From contig NZ_CP095045.1 of NCBI RefSeq assembly GCF_022919155.1, forward strand, positions 2,480,001 to 2,544,000: a stretch of 64,000 nucleotides of DNA. Direction: 5' to 3'. The translations under genes and the position numbers were made by a program. This document shows positions 1 to 8,677 of the stretch, one piece after another. This DNA is from Leucobacter allii (GTDB taxonomy: Bacteria > Actinomycetota > Actinomycetes > Actinomycetales > Microbacteriaceae). Each line of letters begins with the position of its first letter. The stretch's first letter is position 1. Under the pieces are notes generated by a model, which saw only the letters and a program-made list of their open reading frames with translations, was not told where the DNA came from and ran no database searches.

Positions 1-948
1 CACGGCGTTCTGCGCCTGAATGCGCACGTACTCGGTCTCGGTGCGCGCCGAGAAGTAGGCGATGTGCGGCGTCAGCACGACATCGTCGCGTCCGAGCAGC
101 GGATGGCCCGGTGCCGGCGGCTCCTCCGAGAGCACGTCGAGGGCGGCCGCCGCGAGGTGGCCGTCGTCGAGCGCGGCGGCGAGCGCCGGCTCGTCGATCA
201 GCGCGCCGCGGGAGACGTTGACGAGCACCGCGCCGCGGGGCATCTCGGCCAGGAAGCCGGCGTCGACCATCCGCTCGGTCTCCGCCGTGAGGGGCAGGTG
301 CAGGGAGAGCACGTCGGCGGAGCGACGCAGCTCGGGGAGCTCCGCGCGCTCGATGCCGAGCTCGGCGAGCTGGGCGCGGGTCTCGGGGGTGTCGGGCAGC
401 AGCGGGTCGGTGCCGAGCACCCGCCCGAAGAGCGGGCCGGCGAGCCGTGCGAGCTCGCGGCCGATCTTGCCGAGCCCGACGATGCCGAGCGTCGCCTCGC
501 TCAGCCGCGGCGGCGGGGTCGCCGCGCGCGCGTTCCAGTCCTCGGGCGTCGCCGAGGCGAGGTAGAACGGCAGCTGCCGGCTCGCGTGGAGCAGGATCGC
601 CAGCGCGTGCGTGGCGACCTCCTCGGTGGCGGCGCCCGGCACGTTCGTCACCCACACCCCGCGCTCGCTCGCGGCCTCGAGGTCGACGTAGTCGAAGCCC
701 ATCGACATGAGCGCGATGAGCCGGAGGCTCGGCAGCGCCTCGATGATCTCGCGGGTGATCGCCGCGTAGCCGGGCAGCAGCACCTCGGCGCCCTGCGCGC
801 CCGCGATGATCTCGGCGGGGTCGCGGGTGTCGAGTCGGCGGACGGTGAAGCCCGCCTCCTCGAGCAGCCGCACGCCCTGCGCGACGTCCGTGTCGTCGGT
901 GTCGGTGTAGACGGCGATCCGCGTCCCCGCTGTCCCGTTCTCCTGCAT
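1..948 (-). CDS. D-2-hydroxyacid dehydrogenase, C-terminal end beyond window
   Basis: NAD(P)-dependent oxidoreductase of the D-isomer-specific 2-hydroxyacid dehydrogenase family, interconverting a 2-oxoacid and a D-2-hydroxyacid in the cytoplasm. About 316 residues are visible. The Rossmann motif GLGKIG lies near residue 156, followed by the catalytic Arg in NVSRGALIDE, the Glu in DVLSEEPPAPG and the His in TPHIAYFS. The ATG at 948 is preceded by GGGGAGG. The gene starts 26 nt after the stop of the ThDP enzyme gene and is probably the last gene of that operon, so it may reduce the oxoacid or aldehyde produced there. The extreme C-terminus is off the window. The substrate cannot be read from sequence. 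Confidence 0.9.
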   Translation of the reverse strand, partial: MQENGTAGTRIAVYTDTDDTDVAQGVRLLEEAGFTVRRLDTRDPAEIIAGAQGAEVLLPGYAAITREIIEALPSLRLIALMSMGFDYVDLEAASERGVWVTNVPGAATEEVATHALAILLHASRQLPFYLASATPEDWNARAATPPPRLSEATLGIVGLGKIGRELARLAGPLFGRVLGTDPLLPDTPETRAQLAELGIERAELPELRRSADVLSLHLPLTAETERMVDAGFLAEMPRGAVLVNVSRGALIDEPALAAALDDGHLAAAALDVLSEEPPAPGHPLLGRDDVVLTPHIAYFSARTETEYVRIQAQNAV

Positions 949-974
949 GGGATCCTCCCCGTCGCGTGCGGCGG

Positions 975-2624
975 CTAGGCCGCGAACGACGCCTGATCGA
1001 TGTGGATGAGCTGCAGGCCGCCGGAGGCCACCGCCGCCGCGACGGCCTCGGCGAGCTCCGCGCGGCTGCCCGCCCGGCGGCCCGTGCCGCCGAATGCGGC
1101 GGCGAGCGCCGCCCAGTCGGGCTGGGCGAGTTCGACGCCGACGGGCGCGATGCCCGCGTCCGCCTCGTTCTGCTTGATCTCCGCGTAGCCGCCGTTGTCG
1201 ACGACGATCACGGTGACGTCGAGCCCCTGCTCGACGGCGGTGATGCACTCCTGGACGGAGAACATCAGCGCGCCGTCGCCGGTCACCACGAACGCGGGAC
1301 GCGTCGGCTCGGCGATGCGGGCGCCGATCGCCGCGGGCAGGCCGTAGCCGAGCGTCGCGTACGTCGCCATGTAGGGCGTCGAATTCGGTCGGGAGGAGCG
1401 CAGGGCGTCGAGGAGTCCCCAGTACGCGATCTGCGAGGAGTCGGTGGCGACGATCGCATCCGCGGGGAGCGCCTCGGCGATGGACTCGGCGAGGCGGGTG
1501 TTCTCCGCCGAGAGCTCGAGGGACTCCGCGCGCACGGCCTCGCGGATCCGAGCGACGCGCTGCTCGGCGCGCTCGCGGATCTCCGGCGCGGCGGCCCCGC
1601 CGCCCGGGAGGGCGTCGAGCGCCGCGAGGAGGGCGTCGAGGGAGGCGGCGGCGTCGCCGACGAGGCCGATCTCGGCCGCCTGGTTCTTGTCGATCTGGGA
1701 GGCGACGAGGTCGATCCGGATCACCCGGCCGGCCGCCTCGAGCCGGGGGGCCCAGAGCTCGGCCTCGCCGAGCTTCGAACCGACGACGAGCAGCACCTCG
1801 GCGTCGCGGGCGGCCTCGCGGGCCGCCGCGAGCCTGAGGTGCGAGCCGATGGCGAGCGGGTGATGCTCGTCCAGCACCCCTTTCGCATTGAGCGTGGTCA
1901 CGACGGGCGCCGCGAGGCGCTCCGCGAGCGCGCGGAGCTGCGTCGCGGCGCGGCGCGAGCCGCCGCCGGCGAGGATCACGGGGGCGGAGGCGCCGGCGAG
2001 CAGTTCGGCCGCCTCGGCCACGCGGGCCGCATCGGGGGCGGGCACGGGGGCCGCGGCGCGCGGGGCGAGCGCGGCGGCGTCGACGCCCGCCTCCTCCTCG
2101 AGGAGATCGAGCGGGATCTCGAGGTACACGGGGCGCGGTCGGCCCGTGGCGAAGAGCGCGAAGGCGTCGTGCACGGCCTCGACGGCCTCCTCGGCGGTGG
2201 CGGCGCGCCGCCCCCACTCCACGATCGCCGCGGCCGCGGCGAGCTGGTCCTTCGTCTCGTGCAGCGTGCCGACGTCCGCGAACTCGGCGCCGCGGGCGGG
2301 CCCGGGCGACACGATGATCATCGGCCGCGACTCGCAGTAGGCCGTACCCGCGGCCGAGAGGGCGTTCAGCAGGCCGGGCCCGCTCGTCGTGATGACGACG
2401 CCGGGCAGCCCGGTCTGCAGCGACCAGCCGTCGGCGGCGTAGCCGGCGCCCTGCTCGTGACGGGAGGTGACGGGGCGGATCCCGAGCGCGCCGAGGGGGC
2501 GGTAGAGCTCGAGGTTGTGCGTGCCCGGGATCCCGAACACGGTGTCGACGCCGTAACCGCGCAGCGTCTCCATGACGACCCAACCGGTCGTGCGGCGCAT
2601 CTCGGTGCGCGCGACGGCGCTCAT
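975..2624 (-). CDS. Thiamine diphosphate-dependent enzyme, acetolactate synthase-like
   Basis: 549-residue enzyme with the three-domain plan of acetolactate synthase and 2-oxoacid decarboxylases. The Pyr domain has FGIPGTHNLELY near residues 30-41 and the cofactor-activating Glu57 in SRHEQGAGYAADG. The PP domain near residue 450 has GDGALMF followed by DNGGY, the Mg/ThDP motif. The N-terminal region resembles AruI-type 5-guanidino-2-oxopentanoate decarboxylases, but no acetolactate synthase small subunit gene is nearby, so biosynthetic ilvB is unlikely. Its ATG overlaps the amidohydrolase stop as ATGA, which indicates translational coupling. I infer a catabolic 2-oxoacid decarboxylase; the exact substrate is open. 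Confidence 0.85.
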   Translation of the reverse strand: MSAVARTEMRRTTGWVVMETLRGYGVDTVFGIPGTHNLELYRPLGALGIRPVTSRHEQGAGYAADGWSLQTGLPGVVITTSGPGLLNALSAAGTAYCESRPMIIVSPGPARGAEFADVGTLHETKDQLAAAAAIVEWGRRAATAEEAVEAVHDAFALFATGRPRPVYLEIPLDLLEEEAGVDAAALAPRAAAPVPAPDAARVAEAAELLAGASAPVILAGGGSRRAATQLRALAERLAAPVVTTLNAKGVLDEHHPLAIGSHLRLAAAREAARDAEVLLVVGSKLGEAELWAPRLEAAGRVIRIDLVASQIDKNQAAEIGLVGDAAASLDALLAALDALPGGGAAAPEIRERAEQRVARIREAVRAESLELSAENTRLAESIAEALPADAIVATDSSQIAYWGLLDALRSSRPNSTPYMATYATLGYGLPAAIGARIAEPTRPAFVVTGDGALMFSVQECITAVEQGLDVTVIVVDNGGYAEIKQNEADAGIAPVGVELAQPDWAALAAAFGGTGRRAGSRAELAEAVAAAVASGGLQLIHIDQASFAA

Positions 2625-4330
2625 CGCCCCGCCTCCGCGACGGCGGCGGATCCCGCGACGGCGGAATCCGCGGCGTACCGGCGACTGCCGTCCACCCAGG
2701 TCTCGCGAACCGGGATCGCGGCGATCTCGGGGCCGGCGACCTCGAGCGGGTTCGCCCCGAGCACCACGAAGTCGGCGCGCTTGCCCACCTCGATCGAGCC
2801 GAGCTCGCGCTCCCGGCCGAGCGTGATCGCGCCCTCGAGGGTGTGCGCGCGGAGCGCGGCCTCGGGACTGATGCGGAGGGAGTCCGGGCCGAGCTGGTGC
2901 CCGCGGCGCGTCACGCGGGTGACGGCGGCCTGGATCGCCTCGAGCGGCCGGGGCTCGGCGACGGGAGCGTCGGAGGAGATGGTGACAGGGACACCGGCCG
3001 CGACGAACTCGCCGAGCGGGTTGAAGCGCTCCCCCGGCGTGCCGATCGCCTGCTCCACGCCCTCGCCCCAGTTGTAGTAGTGCTGGGTCTGATTGACGGG
3101 GCGGATGCCGAGGGCCGCCATGCGGCCGATGTCCTCGGGGGTCGGCAATCCGCAGTGCTCGATGCGGTGCCGGGCGTCGGGGTCCGGCCGCTCGGCGAGC
3201 GCCGCCTCGATCGCGTCGACGACCATCGCGATCGCCGTCGGCGACTGAGCGTGCGTCGCGGTCTGCAGGCCCGCGGCATGCACGCGGCGCACGAGGTCCG
3301 CGTACTCGGCCGGCTCGTGGTAGAGCTGGCCGGTGCGGCACGGATCGCCGACGTACCCCTCGGGGAAGTAGGCGGTCCAGCCGCCGAGCGTGCCGTCGGC
3401 GTAGAGCTTGATCCCGGTGGCCGAGAGGAAGGCGTTGCCGAACGGGCCGGTGAGCCCGAGCTCGAGCACCTGGTCGACGAGGTGGGACAGGAAGTACATG
3501 GAGACGCGCATGTCGAGCGCCCCGCGGTCGGCGGCCTCGAGGTAGGCCGCGAGCTCGCGCTGGGAGACCTGCGCGTCGCCGATCGCCGTGACCCCGCCCG
3601 CGAGGAACTCGCGCTGCACGAGGTCGAGCTGGCGCTGGTGCTCGGCCGGCTCGTCCCCGAGGTGGAAGTTCGGGCCGTGGTGGCCGATCTTGACGCCGTG
3701 CAGGCCGGTGAGCACGTTGCAGGCCGCGTCCGAGAGCTCGCCGGTGAGCTCGCCGTCGGCGTCGCGGAAGAACTCGCCCCCCTCCGGGTTCGGGGTGTCG
3801 CGCGTGATGCCGAACTTCTCGAAGGTGAAGCTGTTCACCACGCCGCCGTGACCCGAGGCGTTCATGATGTACACCTCGCGGTCGGCGGCGACCGCGTCGA
3901 GCTCCTGGCGGGTGGGGTGGCGGCGCTCGGCGAGGTTGCGCTGCTCGTAGCCGTAGCCGCGGATCGGCGCGCCCGCCGGGAGCTTCGCCGCGCCCTCGCG
4001 CAGCAGCTCCACGATCTCGGGGATCGACCCGGCCTTCGCCGGGGAGACGTCGATCCAGGTGAGCATCTGGCCGTACATGAGCGGGTGCGCGTGCGCGTCG
4101 ATGAAGCCGGGGACCACGGTCGCGCCCGGGTGGTCGACCCGCTCCGGGGAGAGCCCGGCCTCGGCGGCGGCCGCCTCGACCTCGGCGAGCGAGCCGACCG
4201 CGAGGATGCGCCCGCCCGCGGCGAGGAACGCCTCCGCCTCGGGTCGTTCGGCGTCGACGGTGAGGATCCGCGCCGCGGTGACGATCGTCGGGATCGAATC
4301 GCGGGCGTCGTAGGTGGCGAGCTGTCGCAC
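2621..4330 (-). CDS. Amidohydrolase family protein, YtcJ-like
   Basis: 569-residue TIM-barrel metal hydrolase of the YtcJ/Amidohydro_3 type, predicted to hydrolyse amide or ester bonds in small molecules. The metal-binding HxH is H80/H82 in PGFIDAHAHP. A later barrel His lies in TATHAQSP and another in RIEHCG, and a C-terminal beta-sandwich ends with the VGKRADFVVLG segment typical of the family. It uses a GTG start without a strong Shine-Dalgarno site, so the start is the least certain part. It is first in a three-gene minus-strand run with the ThDP enzyme and dehydrogenase, and lies just downstream of the MHS transporter gene. This suggests uptake and stepwise breakdown of one compound. Confidence 0.88.
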   Translation of the reverse strand: MRQLATYDARDSIPTIVTAARILTVDAERPEAEAFLAAGGRILAVGSLAEVEAAAAEAGLSPERVDHPGATVVPGFIDAHAHPLMYGQMLTWIDVSPAKAGSIPEIVELLREGAAKLPAGAPIRGYGYEQRNLAERRHPTRQELDAVAADREVYIMNASGHGGVVNSFTFEKFGITRDTPNPEGGEFFRDADGELTGELSDAACNVLTGLHGVKIGHHGPNFHLGDEPAEHQRQLDLVQREFLAGGVTAIGDAQVSQRELAAYLEAADRGALDMRVSMYFLSHLVDQVLELGLTGPFGNAFLSATGIKLYADGTLGGWTAYFPEGYVGDPCRTGQLYHEPAEYADLVRRVHAAGLQTATHAQSPTAIAMVVDAIEAALAERPDPDARHRIEHCGLPTPEDIGRMAALGIRPVNQTQHYYNWGEGVEQAIGTPGERFNPLGEFVAAGVPVTISSDAPVAEPRPLEAIQAAVTRVTRRGHQLGPDSLRISPEAALRAHTLEGAITLGRERELGSIEVGKRADFVVLGANPLEVAGPEIAAIPVRETWVDGSRRYAADSAVAGSAAVAEAGR

Positions 4331-4368
4331 GGTGTGGCCTGTTCTCTCGGTGGGATGGATGGGGTGGG

Positions 4369-4400
4369 CCGGCGGCCCGCGGGAGCCCGCGGGCCGCCGG
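4369..4400 (-). terminator. 15-bp perfect hairpin after the MHS transporter gene
   Basis: CCGGCGGCCCGCGGG at 4369-4383 pairs perfectly with 4386-4400 around a 2-nt loop. It lies in the gap between the transporter stop (4407) and the amidohydrolase start (4330). There is no T-tract, as is usual in high-GC actinobacteria. It probably limits readthrough into the amidohydrolase operon. Confidence 0.65.
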
Positions 4401-4406
4401 AACGGG

Positions 4407-5759
4407 TCAGCGCTCCGCGGCGCTCGTGTCGACCGCGGTCGTGTCGAGCCTGGCGTTGAGCGAGCCCGTGGCGGGAGCGGTGTCGGAGTGCTGCGGGGCG
4501 AACACGGTGCCGAGGATCGCGAGCAGCGCGAGCAGTCCGAAGAACGCGATGACGGTCCAGAAATTCCCCGTCGCGGCGAGCAGCCCCGAGGCGATCGCCG
4601 GCGAGAGCCCGCCCCAGACCGCGGCGCCGATGCCGTAGGAGAGCGACATGGAGGTGTAGCGCGCCTGCGGGCGGAACATCTGGGCCATGAGCGTCGACAG
4701 CGGCGCCCACGCGCCGCTCAGCGTGAGGCGCAGCACGGACACGAAGAGGTAGATCATCGCGACGTTGTGGTTATCGATGAAGAGCACGAGCGGGATCACG
4801 GCGACGAGCGAGAGCGCGGAGCCGAGGATCATGATCGTCTTGGCGCCGACCTTGTCGCCGAGCCACGCGAGCGGCAGGGTGACGACGGCCTCGACGAAGG
4901 AGGCGATGGTCATCGCGCCGAGGATGACGCTCGCGGCCAGACCGATCTCGGGGCTCGTCGCGTAGTTCTGCACGAAGGTCGTGGCGAGCACGTAGCCGCC
5001 CGACGACATGGCGATGATGCCGAAGCCGAGGAGCATCGGCCACCAGTTGTTCTTGAGCGCGAAGAGGATCGGCGTCGACTGCTGGTGCCCCTCGATCTTC
5101 GCCTCGAAGACCGGGGTCTCCTCGACGCGGTAGCGGACCCAGAACCCCACGCCGATGAGCACGATGCTGAACAGGAACGGCAGGCGCCAGCCCCAGGTCA
5201 TGAGCACGTCGTCGCCCATCGCGGCGAGGATCCAGAAGGCGCCGGAGGCCATGAGCGCGCCGAGGGGGTTGCCGAGCTGCGTGAAGCCGCCGTAGAAGGT
5301 CTTGAACCTCGGCGGGGCGCTCTCGACCGACATGAGGCTCGCCCCGCCCCACTCGCCGCCGACCGCGAGGCCCTGACCGAAGCGGAGGATGATGAGCAGG
5401 ATCGGGCCCCAGATGCCGATCGTCGCGTAGCCGGGCAGCACGCCGACGAGGGTCGTGGCGATGCCCATGAGCAGCAGCGTGATCGTGAGGGCGGGCTTGC
5501 GGCCGAGCTTGTCGCCGACGTGACCGAAGATGATGCCGCCGAGCGGGCGGGCGAAGAACGCCACGGCGTAGGTGCCGAAGGAGGCGAGCGTGCCGAGGCC
5601 GCGGTCGAGCTCGGGGAAGAAGACGCTCGGGAAGACGATGGCGGCGGCGGTCGCGTAGACGTAGAAGTCGTACCACTCGATCGTCGTGCCGACGGCCGCG
5701 GCGAAGCCCGACTTCAGCGCTCTGCGGTGCGAATTCACCGGTGCGGTTGCTGTGGACAT
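4407..5759 (-). CDS. MFS transporter, metabolite:H+ symporter (MHS) family
   Basis: 450-residue integral membrane protein with twelve predicted helices. The N-terminus has the MHS hallmark GTTIEWYDFYVYATAAA at about residues 26-42, then GHVGDKLGRKPAL in the first cytoplasmic loop and RFGQGLAVGGEWGGA in helix 4. Relatives (ShiA, ProP, KgtP type) import organic acids, betaines or sugar acids with protons. The ATG at 5759 follows GGGAGC. A -10-like TACAGT lies at 5811-5816 on the minus strand. It is read in the same direction as the amidohydrolase-ThDP-dehydrogenase run but is separated from it by a strong hairpin, and is divergent from an Lrp regulator. I infer that it imports the substrate of this cluster. 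Confidence 0.9.
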   Translation of the reverse strand: MSTATAPVNSHRRALKSGFAAAVGTTIEWYDFYVYATAAAIVFPSVFFPELDRGLGTLASFGTYAVAFFARPLGGIIFGHVGDKLGRKPALTITLLLMGIATTLVGVLPGYATIGIWGPILLIILRFGQGLAVGGEWGGASLMSVESAPPRFKTFYGGFTQLGNPLGALMASGAFWILAAMGDDVLMTWGWRLPFLFSIVLIGVGFWVRYRVEETPVFEAKIEGHQQSTPILFALKNNWWPMLLGFGIIAMSSGGYVLATTFVQNYATSPEIGLAASVILGAMTIASFVEAVVTLPLAWLGDKVGAKTIMILGSALSLVAVIPLVLFIDNHNVAMIYLFVSVLRLTLSGAWAPLSTLMAQMFRPQARYTSMSLSYGIGAAVWGGLSPAIASGLLAATGNFWTVIAFFGLLALLAILGTVFAPQHSDTAPATGSLNARLDTTAVDTSAAER

Positions 5760-6018
5760 GAGAAGCTCCCTTGCTTAGAGGATCGCGCCGTGCGCGCGGC
5801 AACTGCCTCGACTGTAGATCAGCGCGACGGATTGCGCGCGCGAAACGTGCGCCAACACCCGGTCGGGTACCGTGGATTCGCAGACTTCTCGCGTGTTTCA
5901 TCAGAATTCGGCGGGATGGAGCCACGCTTCACCGCTGGAATGCGTGCGGAGCCGCTCAGATCAGCGTATTTTGGGAGCGGGTGTCGTCCGGCGCCCGCCC
6001 GCCCCCAGGGAGGACCCC
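5760..6018. promoter_or_regulatory. Divergent promoter region, MHS transporter / Lrp regulator
   Basis: A 259-nt gap between divergent genes. A minus-strand -10-like TACAGT sits at 5816-5811, giving a leader of about 45 nt for the transporter. A plus-strand -10-like TATTTT sits at 5967-5972, upstream of the regulator start at 6019. Neither has a convincing -35. Autoregulation and control of the transporter from here are likely for an Lrp protein but are inferred. Confidence 0.5.
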
Positions 6019-6975
6019 ATGCGCCCCGCCATCCGGAGCGTCGCGCCGCACGGCACGACCCGCGGCCACGATCCCGACGCCTTGGACGCCGCGCTCATCC
6101 GCGCGCTGCAGGCGGACGGCCGCGCGAGCATCCACGAGCTCGCCCAGCGGCTCGGAGCCTCGAGGGACCTCGTCGCGCAGCGCCTGCGCGGCCTCACGGG
6201 CGCGGGCGGCCTGCGGATCGTCGCGGCGCTCGACCCGGGCTTCGTCGGGCACCATCTCCTCGTGCACGCCCGCGCAGAGGTCGACGGACCGGTCGGCCCC
6301 ATCGCCCGGGAGATCGCGGAGTTCCCCGACGCGGTCTTCGTCTCCATGGCGAGCGGACCGTTCCCCCTCGTCTTCGAGACCCGGCACGGGGACAGCCGCG
6401 AGCTGCTCGAGGTGCTCGACGAGGTGCGGCGCATGCCGTCGGTGCGCCGCGTGCTCGTGTCGACCTACGTCGAGGTCTTCAAGGGATTCTTCGTCTCGCA
6501 CGGCAGGAACGACGTCGCGCTCGACCGCATCGACTACGAGCTCATCGCGGTGCTGCAGCAGGACGGCCGCACGAGCTACCGGGAGCTCGCCGACACCGTG
6601 CACCTGTCGCCGTCGTCGGCGCGGGCGCGCGTGCACCGCCTCATCGACTCCGGCGTCATCCGCATCTCCGCGATCCAGTCGGGCGGGATCTCCCGGAACC
6701 GGCTCGCCATCGGCGTCGGCATCACCGTGAGCGGCGATCCCGACCCGATCCGCCGCTACATCATGGAGTCGCCCGACATCGACTTTGCCACGCGCGCGCA
6801 CGGGAGCTTCGACTTCATCGCGACGATGGTCGGCTCCTCCCCCGCCCACCTGCTGGCCGTGATGGACGCGATCCGCTCGCTGCCCGGCGTCAGCGCCCTC
6901 GACTCGTGGACGCACTACGACGTGGTGAAGGAGGACTACGCGCGCACCCTCGGCCGCGTGCTCGTGCAGGGCTGA
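6019..6975 (+). CDS. Lrp/AsnC-type regulator with two tandem modules
   Basis: 318-residue DNA-binding protein, twice the usual Lrp length (about 150). Module one has an AsnC winged helix at about residues 22-62 (ASIHELAQRLGASRDLVAQR) and a RAM ligand domain up to about 150. Module two repeats this with a helix-turn-helix at about 168-215 (SYRELADTVHLSPSSARARV) and a second RAM domain to about 305. The ATG at 6019 follows GGGAGG. Tandem Lrp proteins are known in actinobacteria, usually beside amino acid or organic acid catabolic genes. It probably senses a metabolite of the adjacent cluster. Confidence 0.9.
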   Translation: MRPAIRSVAPHGTTRGHDPDALDAALIRALQADGRASIHELAQRLGASRDLVAQRLRGLTGAGGLRIVAALDPGFVGHHLLVHARAEVDGPVGPIAREIAEFPDAVFVSMASGPFPLVFETRHGDSRELLEVLDEVRRMPSVRRVLVSTYVEVFKGFFVSHGRNDVALDRIDYELIAVLQQDGRTSYRELADTVHLSPSSARARVHRLIDSGVIRISAIQSGGISRNRLAIGVGITVSGDPDPIRRYIMESPDIDFATRAHGSFDFIATMVGSSPAHLLAVMDAIRSLPGVSALDSWTHYDVVKEDYARTLGRVLVQG

Positions 6976-6993
6976 GCCGGTCGGGACAGGGGC

Positions 6994-7278
6994 TCAGCCG
7001 CCGAGCGCGCGCTGCACGCGGCTCAGCGAGATGTTCTCGTGCACGAGCACGCCCGTGCTCGTGCGCTGCTCGAAGTGGTAGCCCATCTTGCCCTGGCAGA
7101 GCATGCCGATGAGATAGGGCTCATCGGCGCTCCACATGATCCAGGTGGGCAGTCCCTGCGCGTTGTCCCCGAGGAACGTGATCTCGATGTCGCGGTCCCC
7201 GATGCGCTGCACGCTCGGTGCGAGCGCAGTGCGGGTCAGCGCGACACTCCCGTTCCCTGCCTGCTGCATCTCGCTCAT
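6994..7278 (-). CDS. Conserved-looking small protein of unknown function
   Basis: 94-residue soluble protein with no signal peptide, membrane segment or motif that I recognise. It reads as a small beta-rich domain (IEITFLGDNAQGLPTWIMWS, then MLCQGKMGYHFEQRT). The ATG at 7278 sits 6 nt after TAGGAT with no Shine-Dalgarno site, so a leaderless start is likely. Its stop is 18 nt from the convergent Lrp stop. Codon use matches its neighbours. Function unknown. Confidence 0.7.
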   Translation of the reverse strand: MSEMQQAGNGSVALTRTALAPSVQRIGDRDIEITFLGDNAQGLPTWIMWSADEPYLIGMLCQGKMGYHFEQRTSTGVLVHENISLSRVQRALGG

Positions 7279-7284
7279 GGCTTG

Positions 7285-7290
7285 ATCCTA
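7285..7290 (-). promoter_or_regulatory. -10 hexamer for a leaderless start at 7278
   Basis: TAGGAT on the minus strand, 6 nt before the ATG. No Shine-Dalgarno site intervenes. Confidence 0.55.
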
Positions 7291-7359
7291 GCGAATCCTC
7301 CCGCCGCGGGAACAGAGGCGCTCCGCGCGGGCGCACGGCCGGATCGTCGAGCCCGGGCG

Positions 7360-8673
7360 TCATGCCCGGGCGAAGAAGGCCCCCACGGCGCGGGCGAGGC
7401 CGTGCAGGTCGTCGACGTGGGCGAGCTCCCTGGCCGAGTGCATCGACAGCAGCGGCACGCCGACGTCAACGGTGCGGATCCCGATCCGCGTGGCCGTGAG
7501 CGGGCCGATCGTGGAGCCGCACGGCACCGTGTTGTGGGAGACGAAGGTCTGCGTCGCGACGCCGGCCTCCGCGCAGACGGCGCGCCAGAGCGCCGCGCCG
7601 TGGGCGTCGCTGGCGTAGCGCTGATTCGCGTTCGTCTTCAGCATCGGGCCGCGGCCCGCGAGCGGGCGGACCCGGGGGTCGTGCTTCTCGCCGTAGTTCG
7701 GGTGCACGGAGTGGCCGGCGTCCGCCGAGAGGCACCACGAGGACGCGAGTGCTCGGGCGGCCGCCTCGGCGTCCGCGCCGAGCCCCGCGCGCAGACGGCC
7801 GAGCACCTCCTCGAGGAACGGTCCCGAGGCGCCCGAGCGTGACGCCGAGCCGAGCTCCTCGTGGTCGAAGGCGGCGAGCACGGCGATCGTGCCGGGGGCG
7901 GGCTCCGATTCGAGGAGCGCCGTGAGCCCGGCGAAGGTCGAGCTCAGATTATCCATCCGCGCCGAGGCGAGGAGCTCGCCCGAGACGCCGATGCGCTCGG
8001 CCCGCTGCGTGTCGTACAGCCGCACGTCGGTGCCGGCGATGTCCTCCGCTGCGACGGCGGGCGCACTGCCGGGCGCGACCGCGTTCGCGGCCTCGGCGAG
8101 CAGATCGAACACCCCGACGCCGGTCGCCTCCGCGGCGAGCACGGGCTGCACGTGGCGCTGCCGGTCGAGGGCGAGCCCGCTGTTCTGCTCGCGGTCGAGG
8201 TGGATGGCGAGCTGCGGGATGCGGGCGACGGCGCGGGTGCGCACGAGATGCTCGGCGCCGTCCCGGGTCACCACGCGGCCGGCGAAGCCGAGATCCCGGT
8301 CGAGCCAGGAGCTCAGGAGCGGGCCGCCGTAGATCTCCACGCCGACCTGCGCCCATCCGTCCGAGACGAAGTCGGGCTCGGGTTTGAGCACGAAACCGGG
8401 CGAGTCGGTGTGCGCGCCGAGGATCCGCACGGGGCTCGTCGCCGTGATGCCTGCGCCCGCCCGCCACGCGATGATCGCGCCGTCGCGCACGACGAAGCCG
8501 CGGGCGCCGGGCTCGAGCGCGGGCCACGCCGCCGTCTCGTCGTGCGCGGCGAAGCCGGCCGCCGCGAGCGCGTCGGCGGCGCTCCGAGCCGCATGGTACG
8601 AGCTCGGCGACGCCGAGACGAAACCGGCGAGCGCATCGATGTAGCCGTCGCGCTGGGCGAGCAGCCCGGGCAC
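7360..8673 (-). CDS. M18 family aminopeptidase
   Basis: 437-residue cytoplasmic metallo-aminopeptidase of family M18 (aspartyl aminopeptidase type), removing N-terminal residues from peptides. Metal and catalytic motifs are visible: GAHTDSPGF near residue 90, FDHEELGSASRSGA with the acidic pair, DAGHSVHPNYGEKHDP, and the C-terminal SHNTVPCGSTIGP. The length is normal for the family. The GTG at 8673 lies 4 nt after the stop of the leucyl aminopeptidase gene, with GGGGGAG in front, so the two peptidase genes form one operon. Together they cover acidic and general N-terminal residues in peptide recycling. Confidence 0.92.
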   Translation of the reverse strand: MPGLLAQRDGYIDALAGFVSASPSSYHAARSAADALAAAGFAAHDETAAWPALEPGARGFVVRDGAIIAWRAGAGITATSPVRILGAHTDSPGFVLKPEPDFVSDGWAQVGVEIYGGPLLSSWLDRDLGFAGRVVTRDGAEHLVRTRAVARIPQLAIHLDREQNSGLALDRQRHVQPVLAAEATGVGVFDLLAEAANAVAPGSAPAVAAEDIAGTDVRLYDTQRAERIGVSGELLASARMDNLSSTFAGLTALLESEPAPGTIAVLAAFDHEELGSASRSGASGPFLEEVLGRLRAGLGADAEAAARALASSWCLSADAGHSVHPNYGEKHDPRVRPLAGRGPMLKTNANQRYASDAHGAALWRAVCAEAGVATQTFVSHNTVPCGSTIGPLTATRIGIRTVDVGVPLLSMHSARELAHVDDLHGLARAVGAFFARA

Positions 8674-8677
8674 GTCG

